49,294 nucleotides of DNA from Acidimicrobiales bacterium (GTDB lineage Bacteria > Actinomycetota > Acidimicrobiia > Acidimicrobiales > VFJN01). The notes under the pieces were generated by a model. The model was given only the letters and a program-made list of their open reading frames with translations, was not told the DNA's origin and did not search any database. The stretch's first letter is position 1; every line of letters starts with the position of its first letter. Made by a program: the position numbers and the translations under genes. This document shows, piece by piece, positions 16,180 to 23,365 of this stretch. The stretch lies in NCBI GenBank assembly GCA_030681555.1, contig JAUXRW010000139.1:1-49294 (forward strand), given 5' to 3'.

Positions 16180-16535
16180 GCGACATCCGGGACGACCTGG
16201 CCGACGACGACGGGCCCGACGGCAACCGCATCGACGACACCGACCTCGACGACACCGACCTCGACGACAGCAGGGATGACGGCGGTACCACGTTGGCCGC
16301 CACCGCCACGTCGGTCCTCGACCTTCTCGTCACGTCGCTCGTCGACGACCCCGACGCCGTGCGCATCGACCCGATCCAGCAGCGCGACCGCGTGCGGCTC
16401 GAGGTCCGGGTCGGCCCGGACGACATGGGCCGCGTGATCGGCAAGCGGGGTCGCGTGGCTAACGCGATCCGCACCGTCGTCCGCGCCGCTGCCGTCCGTG
16501 ACGGCGTCGACGTCGACATCGAGTTCGAGGATTAG
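16176..16535 (+). CDS. khpA: KH-domain RNA-binding protein KhpA
   Basis: The C-terminal 75 residues form the single KH domain of KhpA/YlqC, with the GxxG loop in [18 protein letters not shown] and the preceding [15 protein letters not shown] helix. KhpA binds RNA, usually with KhpB, and affects cell division and RNA fate in Gram-positive bacteria. The gene sits in its standard place between rpsP and rimM. The first 39 residues are an Asp-rich extension with the DDTDL repeat, absent from typical 75-80 residue members. TTG 16293 would remove it, but the ATGA overlap with rpsP favours 16176. Confidence 0.88.
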   Translation: MSDIRDDLADDDGPDGNRIDDTDLDDTDLDDSRDDGGTTLAATATSVLDLLVTSLVDDPDAVRIDPIQQRDRVRLEVRVGPDDMGRVIGKRGRVANAIRTVVRAAAVRDGVDVDIEFED

Positions 16536-16549
16536 CCCACCGCGCTCCG

Positions 16550-17023
16550 GTGACGACCCGTCTGGAGGTAGGCCGCATCACCAAGCCGCACGGGGTGCGG
16601 GGTGACGTGCTCGTGCTGCTCACCACCGAGCGCACGTCGCGGCTCGATCCGGGGTCGGTGCTCTTCACGGACCGAGGGCCCCTGCGGGTCGTGTCGTCGT
16701 CGAAGCACCAGGACCGCTGGATCGTGCACTTCGACGAGATCTCCGGGCGTGACGAAGCGGAGGCGTGGCGCGGCGTGGTCCTCGAGGCCACCAGCATCGA
16801 CGACCCCGGCGACGAGGACGTCCTGTGGGTCCACGAGCTCATCGGCTCGACGGTGCAGCTGGTCGACGGCACCGAGGTGGGCACCGTCATCGAGGTGCAG
16901 GGCAACCCGGCCAGCGACCTGCTCGTGCTCGACGACGGCGCCCTCGTGCCCGTCGTGTTCGTCACCGACCGGGCCGAGGGCCGCGTGACGATCGACCCGC
17001 CCGACGGCCTCTTCGACCTGTAG
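16550..17023 (+). CDS. rimM: 16S rRNA processing protein RimM
   Basis: RimM helps mature the 30S head and binds S19. The 157-residue protein starts at GTG with the conserved LEVGRITKPHGVRGDVLV (about residues 5-22). It contains a SGRDEAEAWRGVVLEA segment, followed by the PRC-barrel (about residues 90-157) that ends PVVFVTDRAEGRVTIDPPDGLFDL. It lies between khpA and trmD, separated by 14 and 4 bp, so the operon arrangement is clear. Confidence 0.94.
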   Translation: MTTRLEVGRITKPHGVRGDVLVLLTTERTSRLDPGSVLFTDRGPLRVVSSSKHQDRWIVHFDEISGRDEAEAWRGVVLEATSIDDPGDEDVLWVHELIGSTVQLVDGTEVGTVIEVQGNPASDLLVLDDGALVPVVFVTDRAEGRVTIDPPDGLFDL

Positions 17024-17027
17024 CGCC

Positions 17028-17747
17028 GTGCGCATCGACGTCTTCACGATCTTCCCGGACATGGTCTCCGGGTTCGTGGACCAGGCCCTGCTCGGCCGCG
17101 CCCGGGCCGCTGGCACCCTCGACCTCCGCGTGCACGACATCCGGGACAGCGCCACCGGGGTGCACCGGGCCGTCGACGACGCGCCGTTCGGTGGCGGAGC
17201 CGGCATGGTGATGATGCCGGAGCCGCTGTTCGCCGTGGTCGAGGCCGTGCAGCCGCCCCGCCCGCTGCTGTACCTGAGCCCCGCCGGCCGTCGCTTCGAC
17301 CAGTCGGTGGCCCGCGAGCTGGCCGCCACCTCCGGGTTCAGCCTCCTGTGCGGGCGCTACGAAGGCGTGGACGAAAGGGTGCGGGAACACCTGGTAGACG
17401 GCGAGCTCTCGCTGGGCGACGTCGTGCTCGGCGGCGGCGAGGTGGCGGCCATGGCGGTCATCGAGGCCGTGGGGCGGCTCGTGCCCGGCGTCATGGGCAA
17501 CGACACGTCCGCCGACGACGAGTCCTTCGCCGACGGGCTCCTCGAGTACCCCCACTACACCCGCCCGGCCGACTTCCGTGGTTGGCCGGTCCCCGACGTG
17601 CTGCGCTCCGGCGACCACGCCCGGGTGGAGCGGTGGCGCAGGGCCCAGGCGCTGGCCCGCACCGTGCGGCTGCGGCCCGACCTGATCGAGGCCCGCGGTG
17701 GGCTCACGGAGGCCGATCGGCAGCTGCTCGCCGAGTTCGCCCTGTAG
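17028..17747 (+). CDS. trmD: tRNA (guanine(37)-N(1))-methyltransferase TrmD
   Basis: TrmD is the SPOUT-fold enzyme that methylates G37 in tRNAs and prevents +1 frameshifting. The 239-residue protein starts MRIDVFTIFPDMV and has FGGGAGMVMMPEPL (about residues 63-76). The trefoil-knot SAM site spans LLCGRYEGVDERV (about 106-118) and LSLGDVVLGGGEVAAM (about 128-143), with YTRPADFRGWPVPDVLRSGDH further on. It starts at GTG 17028, 4 bp after rimM. rplS follows after a 69-bp gap with a candidate promoter. Confidence 0.96.
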   Translation: MRIDVFTIFPDMVSGFVDQALLGRARAAGTLDLRVHDIRDSATGVHRAVDDAPFGGGAGMVMMPEPLFAVVEAVQPPRPLLYLSPAGRRFDQSVARELAATSGFSLLCGRYEGVDERVREHLVDGELSLGDVVLGGGEVAAMAVIEAVGRLVPGVMGNDTSADDESFADGLLEYPHYTRPADFRGWPVPDVLRSGDHARVERWRRAQALARTVRLRPDLIEARGGLTEADRQLLAEFAL

Positions 17748-17760
17748 CGGGGCCGCTGCC

Positions 17761-17766
17761 TATCCT
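17761..17766 (+). promoter_or_regulatory. Candidate rplS promoter (-10)
   Basis: TATCCT with a possible TTCGCC -35 about 19 bp upstream (inside the trmD end). The leader would be about 45 nt and contains a small GTGCT/AGCAC stem before the ribosome binding site. Weak prediction. Confidence 0.3.
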
Positions 17767-17816
17767 TGCCGTTCCCCCAGAGATGTGCTGAGCCGCAGCA
17801 CCACGGAGCGATCGCC

Positions 17817-18164
17817 ATGCAGCCCACCGACATCGTCGACCAGCAGAGCCTGCGGACCGACATCCCCGACTTCGGTCCGGGAGACACCCTCAAGGTGCAC
17901 GTGCGCGTCGTCGAGGGCACCAAGGAGCGCCTCCAGGTGTTCCAGGGTGCCGTCGTCGGTCGCAAAGGCGATGGTCTGCGCGAGACGTTCACCGTCCGCA
18001 AGGTCTCCTACGGCGTCGGCGTCGAGCGCACCTTCCCGGTGCACACCCCCACGGTCGCCAAGATCGAGGTCGTCACCCGCGGCGACGTCCGCCGCGCCAA
18101 GCTGTACTACCTCCGCGATCGGGTCGGTAAGGCCGCCAAGATCAAGGAGAAGCGCGAGCGCTAG
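17817..18164 (+). CDS. rplS: 50S ribosomal protein L19
   Basis: L19 lies at the 30S-50S interface. The ORF track begins at 17766; the family start is ATG 17817 ([19 protein letters not shown]), with GGAG about 8 nt upstream, giving 115 residues. The conserved core is complete: [53 protein letters not shown] and [20 protein letters not shown]. Confidence 0.96.
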   Translation: MQPTDIVDQQSLRTDIPDFGPGDTLKVHVRVVEGTKERLQVFQGAVVGRKGDGLRETFTVRKVSYGVGVERTFPVHTPTVAKIEVVTRGDVRRAKLYYLRDRVGKAAKIKEKRER

Positions 18165-18173
18165 CCGCTCGTC

Positions 18174-18803
18174 GTGCCGCAGCAGGAGGAGCAGAAGACA
18201 GCCGAGCGGCGCGGGTGGCATCTGCCGGCCGTCGTCGAGCTGCCGTTGCTGCTGCTCGTGGCGCTGGTCGTCACGTTGCTGGTGAAGGCGTTCTTCGCCC
18301 AGGCGTTCTACATCCCGAGCGCGTCGATGGAGCCGCAGCTGCGGGAGGGCGATCGGGTGGTGGTGTCCCGCACCGCCTACCGGCTGCACGACCCGCATCG
18401 GGGCGACGTCGTCGTGTTCCCGGATCCCGGCGCGCCCGAGGAGACCGACGGCTTCGTCGAGGGCCTGGTGGACGACGTCCTGGGTGCGGTGGCGCTCGGG
18501 AGCCACGACGACAGCGAGCTCATCAAGCGCGTCGTGGGCCTGCCGGGCGAGGTCATCCAAGGCCGGGACGGGCGGGTGCTGATCGACGGGCGGCGGGTGT
18601 TCGAGCCGTACCTGGAGCCGGACATGCTGACGTCGGACTTCGGGCCGGCGACGGTGCCGGAGGGCCACGTGTTCGTCCTCGGCGACAACCGGACGAACTC
18701 CCACGACAGCCGGTTCGCGGACGTCGGACCGATCGAGATCGACTCGCTCGTGGGCCGCGCCGTGGCCCGGGTGTGGCCGCCGGGGCGGACTGCGTTCCTC
18801 TGA
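18174..18803 (+). CDS. lepB: Signal peptidase I
   Basis: Type I signal peptidase cleaves signal peptides from proteins delivered by the Ffh/FtsY and Sec route. The 209-residue protein has one N-terminal membrane helix (about residues 19-40). The catalytic serine is in FYIPSASMEPQLREGDRV (about 45-62) and the general-base lysine is in ELIKRVVGLPGE (about 114-125). GHVFVLGDNRTNSHDSR lies near residues 163-179. The start is GTG 18174, 9 bp after rplS. The place after rplS is the conserved actinobacterial order. Confidence 0.95.
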   Translation: MPQQEEQKTAERRGWHLPAVVELPLLLLVALVVTLLVKAFFAQAFYIPSASMEPQLREGDRVVVSRTAYRLHDPHRGDVVVFPDPGAPEETDGFVEGLVDDVLGAVALGSHDDSELIKRVVGLPGEVIQGRDGRVLIDGRRVFEPYLEPDMLTSDFGPATVPEGHVFVLGDNRTNSHDSRFADVGPIEIDSLVGRAVARVWPPGRTAFL

Positions 18804-18813
18804 GCACCGGGGG

Positions 18814-18819
18814 TAGCCT
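18814..18819 (+). promoter_or_regulatory. -10 hexamer for the DUF2469 gene (leaderless)
   Basis: TAGCCT ends 7 nt before the ATG at 18827, in a 23-bp gap with no Shine-Dalgarno sequence. Confidence 0.4.
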
Positions 18820-18826
18820 CGGTGCC

Positions 18827-19120
18827 ATGTCGACCGAAGACCTCGAGCGGTATGAGGCCGAGATCGAACTCCAGCTCTACAAGGAGTACAAGGACGTCGC
18901 CCCGATGTTCTCCTTCGTGGTCGAGACGGAGCGCCGCTTCTACCTCGCCAACGAGGTCAAGAAGATCGTGCACGACGCCGACGGACGCACCTACGTCGAG
19001 CTCCGGATGCGAGACGCCTGGGTGTGGGACATGTACCGCACCACGCGCTTCGTGGCGGCGGTGAACATCGTGACGTTCAAGGACGTCAACATCGAGGAGC
19101 TCCCCAAGAAGGAGCTGTGA
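18827..19120 (+). CDS. DUF2469 family protein
   Basis: The track hides this gene inside a longer ORF (18215-19120). The real protein is 97 residues from ATG 18827: MSTEDLERYEAEIELQLYKE, then VVETERRFYLANEV and MRDAWVWDMYRTTRFV. This matches the small, highly conserved actinobacterial DUF2469 family, whose members usually sit between lepB or an RNase HII gene and yraN. The function is unknown, and the fold appears soluble. Its stop overlaps the yraN start (TGATG), so the two are translationally coupled. Confidence 0.9.
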   Translation: MSTEDLERYEAEIELQLYKEYKDVAPMFSFVVETERRFYLANEVKKIVHDADGRTYVELRMRDAWVWDMYRTTRFVAAVNIVTFKDVNIEELPKKEL

Positions 19121-19686
19121 TGGCGGACGGGCGGCGAGCGCTCGGCGCTGCCGGTGAGGCCCGGGCGGCCGCCTGGTACGAAGCCCACGGCTACGTGGTC
19201 GTCGCCCGGAACTGGCGGTGCCGGGAGGGCGAGATCGACCTCGTCGTACGGCGTCGCCGCCAGCTGGTGTTCGTCGAGGTGAAGACGCGCCGAACCGACC
19301 GGTTCGGCGTGCCGGCCGAGGCGGTGACCCCGACGAAGCAACGTCGCCTGCGCGCCCTCGCCCATCACTACCTCGAGGCCACGGGGGCCCGGCCGTCCGG
19401 GCTGCGCTTCGACGTCGTGTCGATCCTCGCCGGGCGGCTCGAGGTCATCGAGGGGGCGTTCTTAGCGACCGATCCCGCCGCAGCGGCGGCCGGATCAGCC
19501 CAGGAACGCCCACAGGACGAGCGCCAGGCAGGCCACCAGCGCGGCCACGACCATGAAGACGTCGGCGGGGGACTTCCGGTGGGGGCGGTACGGGTTCAGG
19601 CCCATCTCCCCAGCATCGCGCTCCCCGGTGCGCCGCCGGACATCAGCCCTTTCCGCCTGTCACATCCCGGGCCTACCCTGCGGTGA
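19120..19686 (+). CDS. YraN/UPF0102 family protein with aberrant C-terminal tail
   Basis: The first 115 or so residues are a complete YraN domain, a restriction-endonuclease-like fold: GAAGEARAAAWYEAHGYVVV, RNWRCREGEIDLVV, FVEVKTRR and FGVPAEAVTPTKQRRLRALA. The domain ends at LEVIEGAF, where family members normally stop. The ORF then continues for about 70 residues of unusual composition (AQERPQDERQAGHQRGHDHE), which is exactly antisense to a plausible small membrane protein (19495-19605). A TAG lies in the +1 frame directly after the domain (19463-19465). The tail is therefore probably a single-base frameshift or read-through. The biochemical role of YraN is unproven. Confidence 0.85.
   Translation: MADGRRALGAAGEARAAAWYEAHGYVVVARNWRCREGEIDLVVRRRRQLVFVEVKTRRTDRFGVPAEAVTPTKQRRLRALAHHYLEATGARPSGLRFDVVSILAGRLEVIEGAFLATDPAAAAAGSAQERPQDERQAGHQRGHDHEDVGGGLPVGAVRVQAHLPSIALPGAPPDISPFRLSHPGPTLR
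19471..19496. terminator. Palindromic hairpin between yraN domain end and antisense microprotein
   Basis: GATCC and GGATC flank an inner GCCGC-A-GCGGC inverted repeat. The structure sits right after the end of the YraN domain and at the stop codon of the minus-strand small ORF, the position of a bidirectional terminator between convergent genes. No U-run is present. Confidence 0.5.
19495..19605 (-). CDS. 36-residue single-pass membrane microprotein (not in ORF track)
   Basis: A minus-strand ORF from ATG (complement of 19603-19605) to TGA (complement of 19495-19497). It encodes a basic N-terminus (MGLNPYRPHRKSPADVF) followed by a hydrophobic helix at about residues 15-34 ending LVLWAFLG. The charge pattern predicts an N-in single-pass protein. 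It resembles small actinobacterial membrane proteins that open with an NP-x-R-x-x-R-S-P-A-D stretch, but I cannot name a family. GGGGAG abuts the ATG. It overlaps only the suspect tail of yraN, not the conserved domain, and a hairpin lies at its stop. Plausible but unconfirmed. Confidence 0.6.
   Translation of the reverse strand: MGLNPYRPHRKSPADVFMVVAALVACLALVLWAFLG
19674..19679 (+). promoter_or_regulatory. Candidate comM promoter (-10)
   Basis: TACCCT lies 85 bp before the comM TTG start. It would give a leader of about 80 nt that contains two mutually exclusive hairpins (19731-19756). Confidence 0.35.
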
Positions 19687-19730
19687 GCGCCTCGACGGCC
19701 GGCGCCGCCCACGGCCCTCCTCCCTGATCC

Positions 19731-19756
19731 GCACCCTCGTGGTGCCCAGCACGAGG
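19731..19756 (+). promoter_or_regulatory. Alternative hairpins in the comM leader covering the ribosome binding site
   Basis: GCACC/GGTGC (19731-19735 with 19741-19745) and CCTCGTG/CACGAGG (19735-19741 with 19750-19756) cannot form together. The second hides part of GAGGAG (19753-19758), the ribosome binding site 6-7 nt before the TTG start. This would allow translational control; no ligand or trigger is evident. Confidence 0.4.
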
Positions 19757-19764
19757 AGCGCCCG

Positions 19765-21291
19765 TTGCTCGGTCTCGTCCCCTCCGCATCCCTGTTCGGC
19801 ATCGACGGGCATGCCGTCACCGTCGAGGTGCACATCAGCAGCGGCCTGCCGTCGTTCACCGTCGTCGGCTCGCCCGACGCATCGTGCCGCGAGGCCCGCG
19901 ACCGCGTCCGTGCCGCGCTGCTCTCGAGCGGCTGCGAGTGGCCCCTGCAGCGGGTGACGGTGAACCTCGCCCCGCCCACGGTCCGCAAGGTCGGGCCCGG
20001 GCTCGACCTCGCGATCGCCGTGGCGATGCTCGTGGCCTCCGGACAGATCACCCAGCAGGCCGTGGGCGACCGCTCGTTCCTGGGCGAGCTCGGGCTCGAC
20101 GGCGCCGTGCGGCCGGTGGCGGGCACCTTGTGCCTCACCGACGCGCTGGGCACGGGGGCGCTCGTGCTTCCGGTGCCCAGCGCCGTGGAGGCGGGGCTCG
20201 TCGGCGACCGGATCCTGCACCCGGTTCGGAACCTCGCGGAGGTGGTCGCGTGCCTGGAAGGCGCCGACCCCTGGCCGGTACCGAGCCCGATCGAGGTCGC
20301 CCCGCCCCCGCCTCCCACCGATGACCTGGCCGACGTGCGTGGCCAGCCCGTCGCGCGGTTCGCCCTGGAGGTGGCCGCGGCGGGCGGCCACCACCTCCTC
20401 CTGCTCGGGCCTCCGGGGGCGGGCAAGACGATGTTGGCGGCCCGGCTCCCCGGCGTGCTGCCGCCGCTCAGCGACGGGGAGGCGCTGCAGACCACGCGTG
20501 TGCACTCCGCCGCCGGCCTGGCCCTTCCGACGGGCGGGCTCATCCGCATCCCGCCGTTCCGAGCGCCCCACCACGGCGCCTCGGCGGTGGCGCTCGTCGG
20601 CGGGGGGACCGCGCTGCTCCGCCCCGGCGAGATCAGCGCCGCCCACAACGGCGTGCTCTTCCTCGACGAGCTGGCCGAGTTCCCGCCGCGGGTCCTCGAC
20701 GCCCTCCGCCAACCGCTCGAGGAAGGGGCGGTCCGTGTGGCTCGCGCCGTGGCGTCGGTGAGCCTCCCTGCCCGGTTCCTGCTGGTCGCGGCCATGAACC
20801 CGTGCCCCTGCGGCTACGGCAGCCGGCCGGGCGGCTGCCGCTGCACCGACTCCGCCCGGGCGCGTTACGCGCGGCGGTTGTCGGGTCCGCTCCTCGACCG
20901 CTTCGACCTCCGCGTGGAGGTCACCCGCCCCTCGGTGGAGGATCTGCTCGGGCACCAGCCCGGCGAGTCCTCGGCCTCGGTGGCGAGGCGCGTGGCGGAG
21001 GTGCGCGACCTCGCCGTGCGGCGCGGCGTGCGCAGCAACAGCGAGCTGCCCGCACGGCGGCTCGACGAGGTGGCCCCGCTGTCGCACGACGCCACCCGCC
21101 TCCTCACCGACGTCCTGAGGTCCGGCCGGCTCTCGGCCCGCGGCCTGCACCGGGTGCGTCGGGTGGCCCGCACCATCGCCGACCTGAGCGGGGCGCCGCA
21201 CGAGATCGGCGCGGCCCACGTGGCCACGGCCCTCGGGCTCCGTGTCGACCCGGCGCTCGACCAGCCGGCGCCGGTGGAGCTGGCCGGATGA
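19765..21291 (+). CDS. YifB/ComM family Mg-chelatase-like AAA ATPase
   Basis: A 508-residue ComM-like protein. The N-terminal domain starts LGLVPSASLFGIDGHAVTVE and resembles the Lon/ChlI-associated fold. The AAA core has Walker A GPPGAGKTMLAARLPGVLPP (about residues 215-234), Walker B GVLFLDELAEF (about 295-305) and the AMNPCPCGYGS and C-R-C-T cysteine segment. ComM is a helicase that promotes branch migration in natural transformation in some bacteria; here the role is inferred from family and from the adjacent dprA. It starts at TTG 19765 behind GAGGAG. Its stop overlaps the dprA start (ATGA). Confidence 0.93.
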   Translation: MLGLVPSASLFGIDGHAVTVEVHISSGLPSFTVVGSPDASCREARDRVRAALLSSGCEWPLQRVTVNLAPPTVRKVGPGLDLAIAVAMLVASGQITQQAVGDRSFLGELGLDGAVRPVAGTLCLTDALGTGALVLPVPSAVEAGLVGDRILHPVRNLAEVVACLEGADPWPVPSPIEVAPPPPPTDDLADVRGQPVARFALEVAAAGGHHLLLLGPPGAGKTMLAARLPGVLPPLSDGEALQTTRVHSAAGLALPTGGLIRIPPFRAPHHGASAVALVGGGTALLRPGEISAAHNGVLFLDELAEFPPRVLDALRQPLEEGAVRVARAVASVSLPARFLLVAAMNPCPCGYGSRPGGCRCTDSARARYARRLSGPLLDRFDLRVEVTRPSVEDLLGHQPGESSASVARRVAEVRDLAVRRGVRSNSELPARRLDEVAPLSHDATRLLTDVLRSGRLSARGLHRVRRVARTIADLSGAPHEIGAAHVATALGLRVDPALDQPAPVELAG

Positions 21292-22385
21292 CAGCGACGA
21301 TGTCGGCGGCGGGTAGCGCAGCACTGCTCGCCGGCCTCCCGGGTATCGGCCCGAATCGGCTGGCGGAGCTCCTCGCCGACGACGACCCCGAGGCCGTGTG
21401 GCAGCTGGTCGTAGCCGGGAGGGTGGACGATCCACACGCCGAGGCGTGGGCCGCCGTGGCGCGCGCGGCCGACCCCGCCGCCGAGGCGGCGCGCTACGCC
21501 GAGGCAGAGGTGCGGGTCCTCACGCGGGCCGACGCGGCCTACCCGGCCGTGCTGGCCGCCGACCTGGCGCCGCCCGGGGTCCTGTTCGCTCGCGGCGAGC
21601 TGTCCGCGCTGGAGACGCCCCGGGTGGCCATCGTCGGCACTCGCCGGTGCACGGGCACCGGGGCGGGGTTCGCTCGCGAGCTCGGCCGCGAGCTGGCGAC
21701 CGCCGGCGTCGGGGTCGTGTCGGGGCTCGCCCTCGGCATCGACGGCGCCGCCCACCGCGGGGTGCTCGACGCCGCAGGTGTGTCCTGGGCCGCACCGATC
21801 GGCGTGGTCGGGTGCGGCCTCGACGTTCCCTACCCGGCCCGACACCGGCCGCTGTGGGACGCGGTGGGGGAGCGGGGGGTGCTCCTGAGCGAGGCGCCAC
21901 TCGGCGCACGGCCCGCGCCCTGGCGCTTCCCCGCCCGCAACCGGATCATCGCCGCGCTGGCCGATCTGGTGGTCGTGGTGGAGTCGCACGCGGCCGGGGG
22001 CTCCCTGCTCACGGTCACGGAGGCCATCGGCCGCGGCATCGAGGTGCTCGCGGTGCCCGGTTCGGTCCGCAACCCGGCGGCGGCGGGCACCAACCAGCTC
22101 CTCGCCGAGGGGTGTCATCCGGTGACCGCCGCCGACGACATCCTCGTCGCCCTCGGGATGGTGCCCGGTGGGCGCCGGTCCGCGGCGGAGCGGCGTCCGG
22201 CCCCCGACGACGACGGACGAAGGGTCCTCGAGGCCTTCGACTGGGAGCCGGCCACCCTCGAGCAGCTGGTCCTGCGCACGGGGCTGGCTCTCGGCGTCCT
22301 CGCCCTCTCGGTCCAGCAGCTCCTCGACGCCGGCTGGATCATGGCCCAAGGGTCCTGGTACGAGCGGGTGCCTTCGGTACCGTGA
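21288..22385 (+). CDS. dprA: DNA-processing protein DprA
   Basis: DprA loads RecA on incoming single-stranded DNA during transformation and is also kept in bacteria not known to be competent. The track ORF opens at 20802 inside comM; the real start is ATG 21288, overlapping the comM stop (ATGA), giving 365 residues. The Rossmann-like core is clear: RVAIVGTRRCTGTG, VVSGLALGIDGAAHRG, VVGCGLDVPYPARH, RFPARNRIIAAL and AGTNQLLAEG. The C-terminal 60 residues form the winged-helix (EPATLEQLVLRTGLALGVLA). The N-terminal 80 residues resemble the usual SAM-like region. Confidence 0.94.
   Translation: MTATMSAAGSAALLAGLPGIGPNRLAELLADDDPEAVWQLVVAGRVDDPHAEAWAAVARAADPAAEAARYAEAEVRVLTRADAAYPAVLAADLAPPGVLFARGELSALETPRVAIVGTRRCTGTGAGFARELGRELATAGVGVVSGLALGIDGAAHRGVLDAAGVSWAAPIGVVGCGLDVPYPARHRPLWDAVGERGVLLSEAPLGARPAPWRFPARNRIIAALADLVVVVESHAAGGSLLTVTEAIGRGIEVLAVPGSVRNPAAAGTNQLLAEGCHPVTAADDILVALGMVPGGRRSAAERRPAPDDDGRRVLEAFDWEPATLEQLVLRTGLALGVLALSVQQLLDAGWIMAQGSWYERVPSVP
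22378..22383 (+). promoter_or_regulatory. -10 hexamer for xerC (leaderless)
   Basis: TACCGT, within the last codons of dprA, ends 7 nt before the ATG at 22391, matching the spacing at other genes in the window. Confidence 0.35.
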
Positions 22386-22390
22386 CGGCC

Positions 22391-23269
22391 ATGGCCTGGC
22401 ACGAGCGCGACTTCCTGGCCTCACTCACCTCGGTGGCGCCCCGCACCATCACCGCGTACCGCAGCGACCTGTCGGCGTTCACGGAGTGGGCCCGGCGCGG
22501 GGACGTGCACGGTCCCGAAGACGTCGATCGCACGATGCTGCGGCGCTACGTCGCCCACCTCGCCACGCGCCACTACGCGCGCCGATCGGTCGCCCGCAAG
22601 GTGTCCACGCTCCGGCGCTACTTCGCGTGGGCCACCCGCACGGGCCTCGTGCCGGCGGATCCGTCGCTCCGCCTCTCCGCACCCAGCGGCGAGGGGCGGC
22701 TGCCCAGGGTGCTCCACCAGGACGAGGTCAACGGCCTGCTCGACGTCGCACCGGCCGCCACCGGGCCGGGGCCGCCGGCCGTCCGGGCCCGTGACGACGC
22801 CGTGCTCGAGGTGCTCTACGGCAGTGGGCTGCGCGTCGGCGAGCTCTGCAGCCTCGACGTCGACAGCCTCGACCTCGCCCGCGGGCGCGCCACCGTGTGG
22901 GGCAAGGGCTCGAAGCAGCGGGTGGTGCCGTTGAGCGAGCCGTCCGTCGCCGCCCTGCGGTCCTGGGCTGCGGCGCGCCAGCAGCTCCTCACCGCCGACA
23001 CCCCGGCCGGTGCGCTGTTCGTGAACCGACGGGGCCGTCGGCTCACGCCGCGTGACGTCGCGCGGATCCTCGACCGGCGCGCGGCCAGCCCCACCCACCC
23101 CCACGCGCTCCGCCACACCTTCGCCACGCACCTCCTCGACGGCGGCGCCGATCTACGGGCGGTCCAGGAGCTCCTCGGCCACGCCGACCTCGCCACCACG
23201 CAGCGCTACACCCACGTCAGCCGCGAACGGCTGCGTCGCGTCTACGACGCCACCCATCCCCGGGCCTAG
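22391..23269 (+). CDS. xerC: Tyrosine recombinase XerC-like
   Basis: The 292-residue Xer-type tyrosine recombinase resolves chromosome dimers at dif sites with a partner Xer. The N-terminal SAM-like core-binding domain spans FLASLTSVAPRTITAYRSDL and RRSVARKVSTLRRYFAW. The catalytic residues are all present: Arg in YGSGLRVGELCSLDV, Lys in GKGSKQRVVPL, His-x-x-Arg in HPHALRHTFATHLL, and His and Tyr in LLGHADLATTQRYTHVS. The family length is normal. GTG 22382 overlaps the dprA stop and is an alternative start. Position after dprA is the standard location of the housekeeping XerC, so this is not a mobile integrase. Confidence 0.92.
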   Translation: MAWHERDFLASLTSVAPRTITAYRSDLSAFTEWARRGDVHGPEDVDRTMLRRYVAHLATRHYARRSVARKVSTLRRYFAWATRTGLVPADPSLRLSAPSGEGRLPRVLHQDEVNGLLDVAPAATGPGPPAVRARDDAVLEVLYGSGLRVGELCSLDVDSLDLARGRATVWGKGSKQRVVPLSEPSVAALRSWAAARQQLLTADTPAGALFVNRRGRRLTPRDVARILDRRAASPTHPHALRHTFATHLLDGGADLRAVQELLGHADLATTQRYTHVSRERLRRVYDATHPRA

Positions 23270-23365
23270 CCCCGCCTCGCGGCCCTCGACGGCCGCCCCC
23301 GCCCAGGTTCCCCCGCTGATCCACCGCGCTGCGGCTCGCCGCGGCGCGTCACGAGGGAGGGGCAG

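Noticed and set aside
22391-23269. Phage-type integrase marking a mobile element
   Set aside because: The gene sits in the conserved dprA-xerC position with standard Xer motifs and no phage genes nearby.
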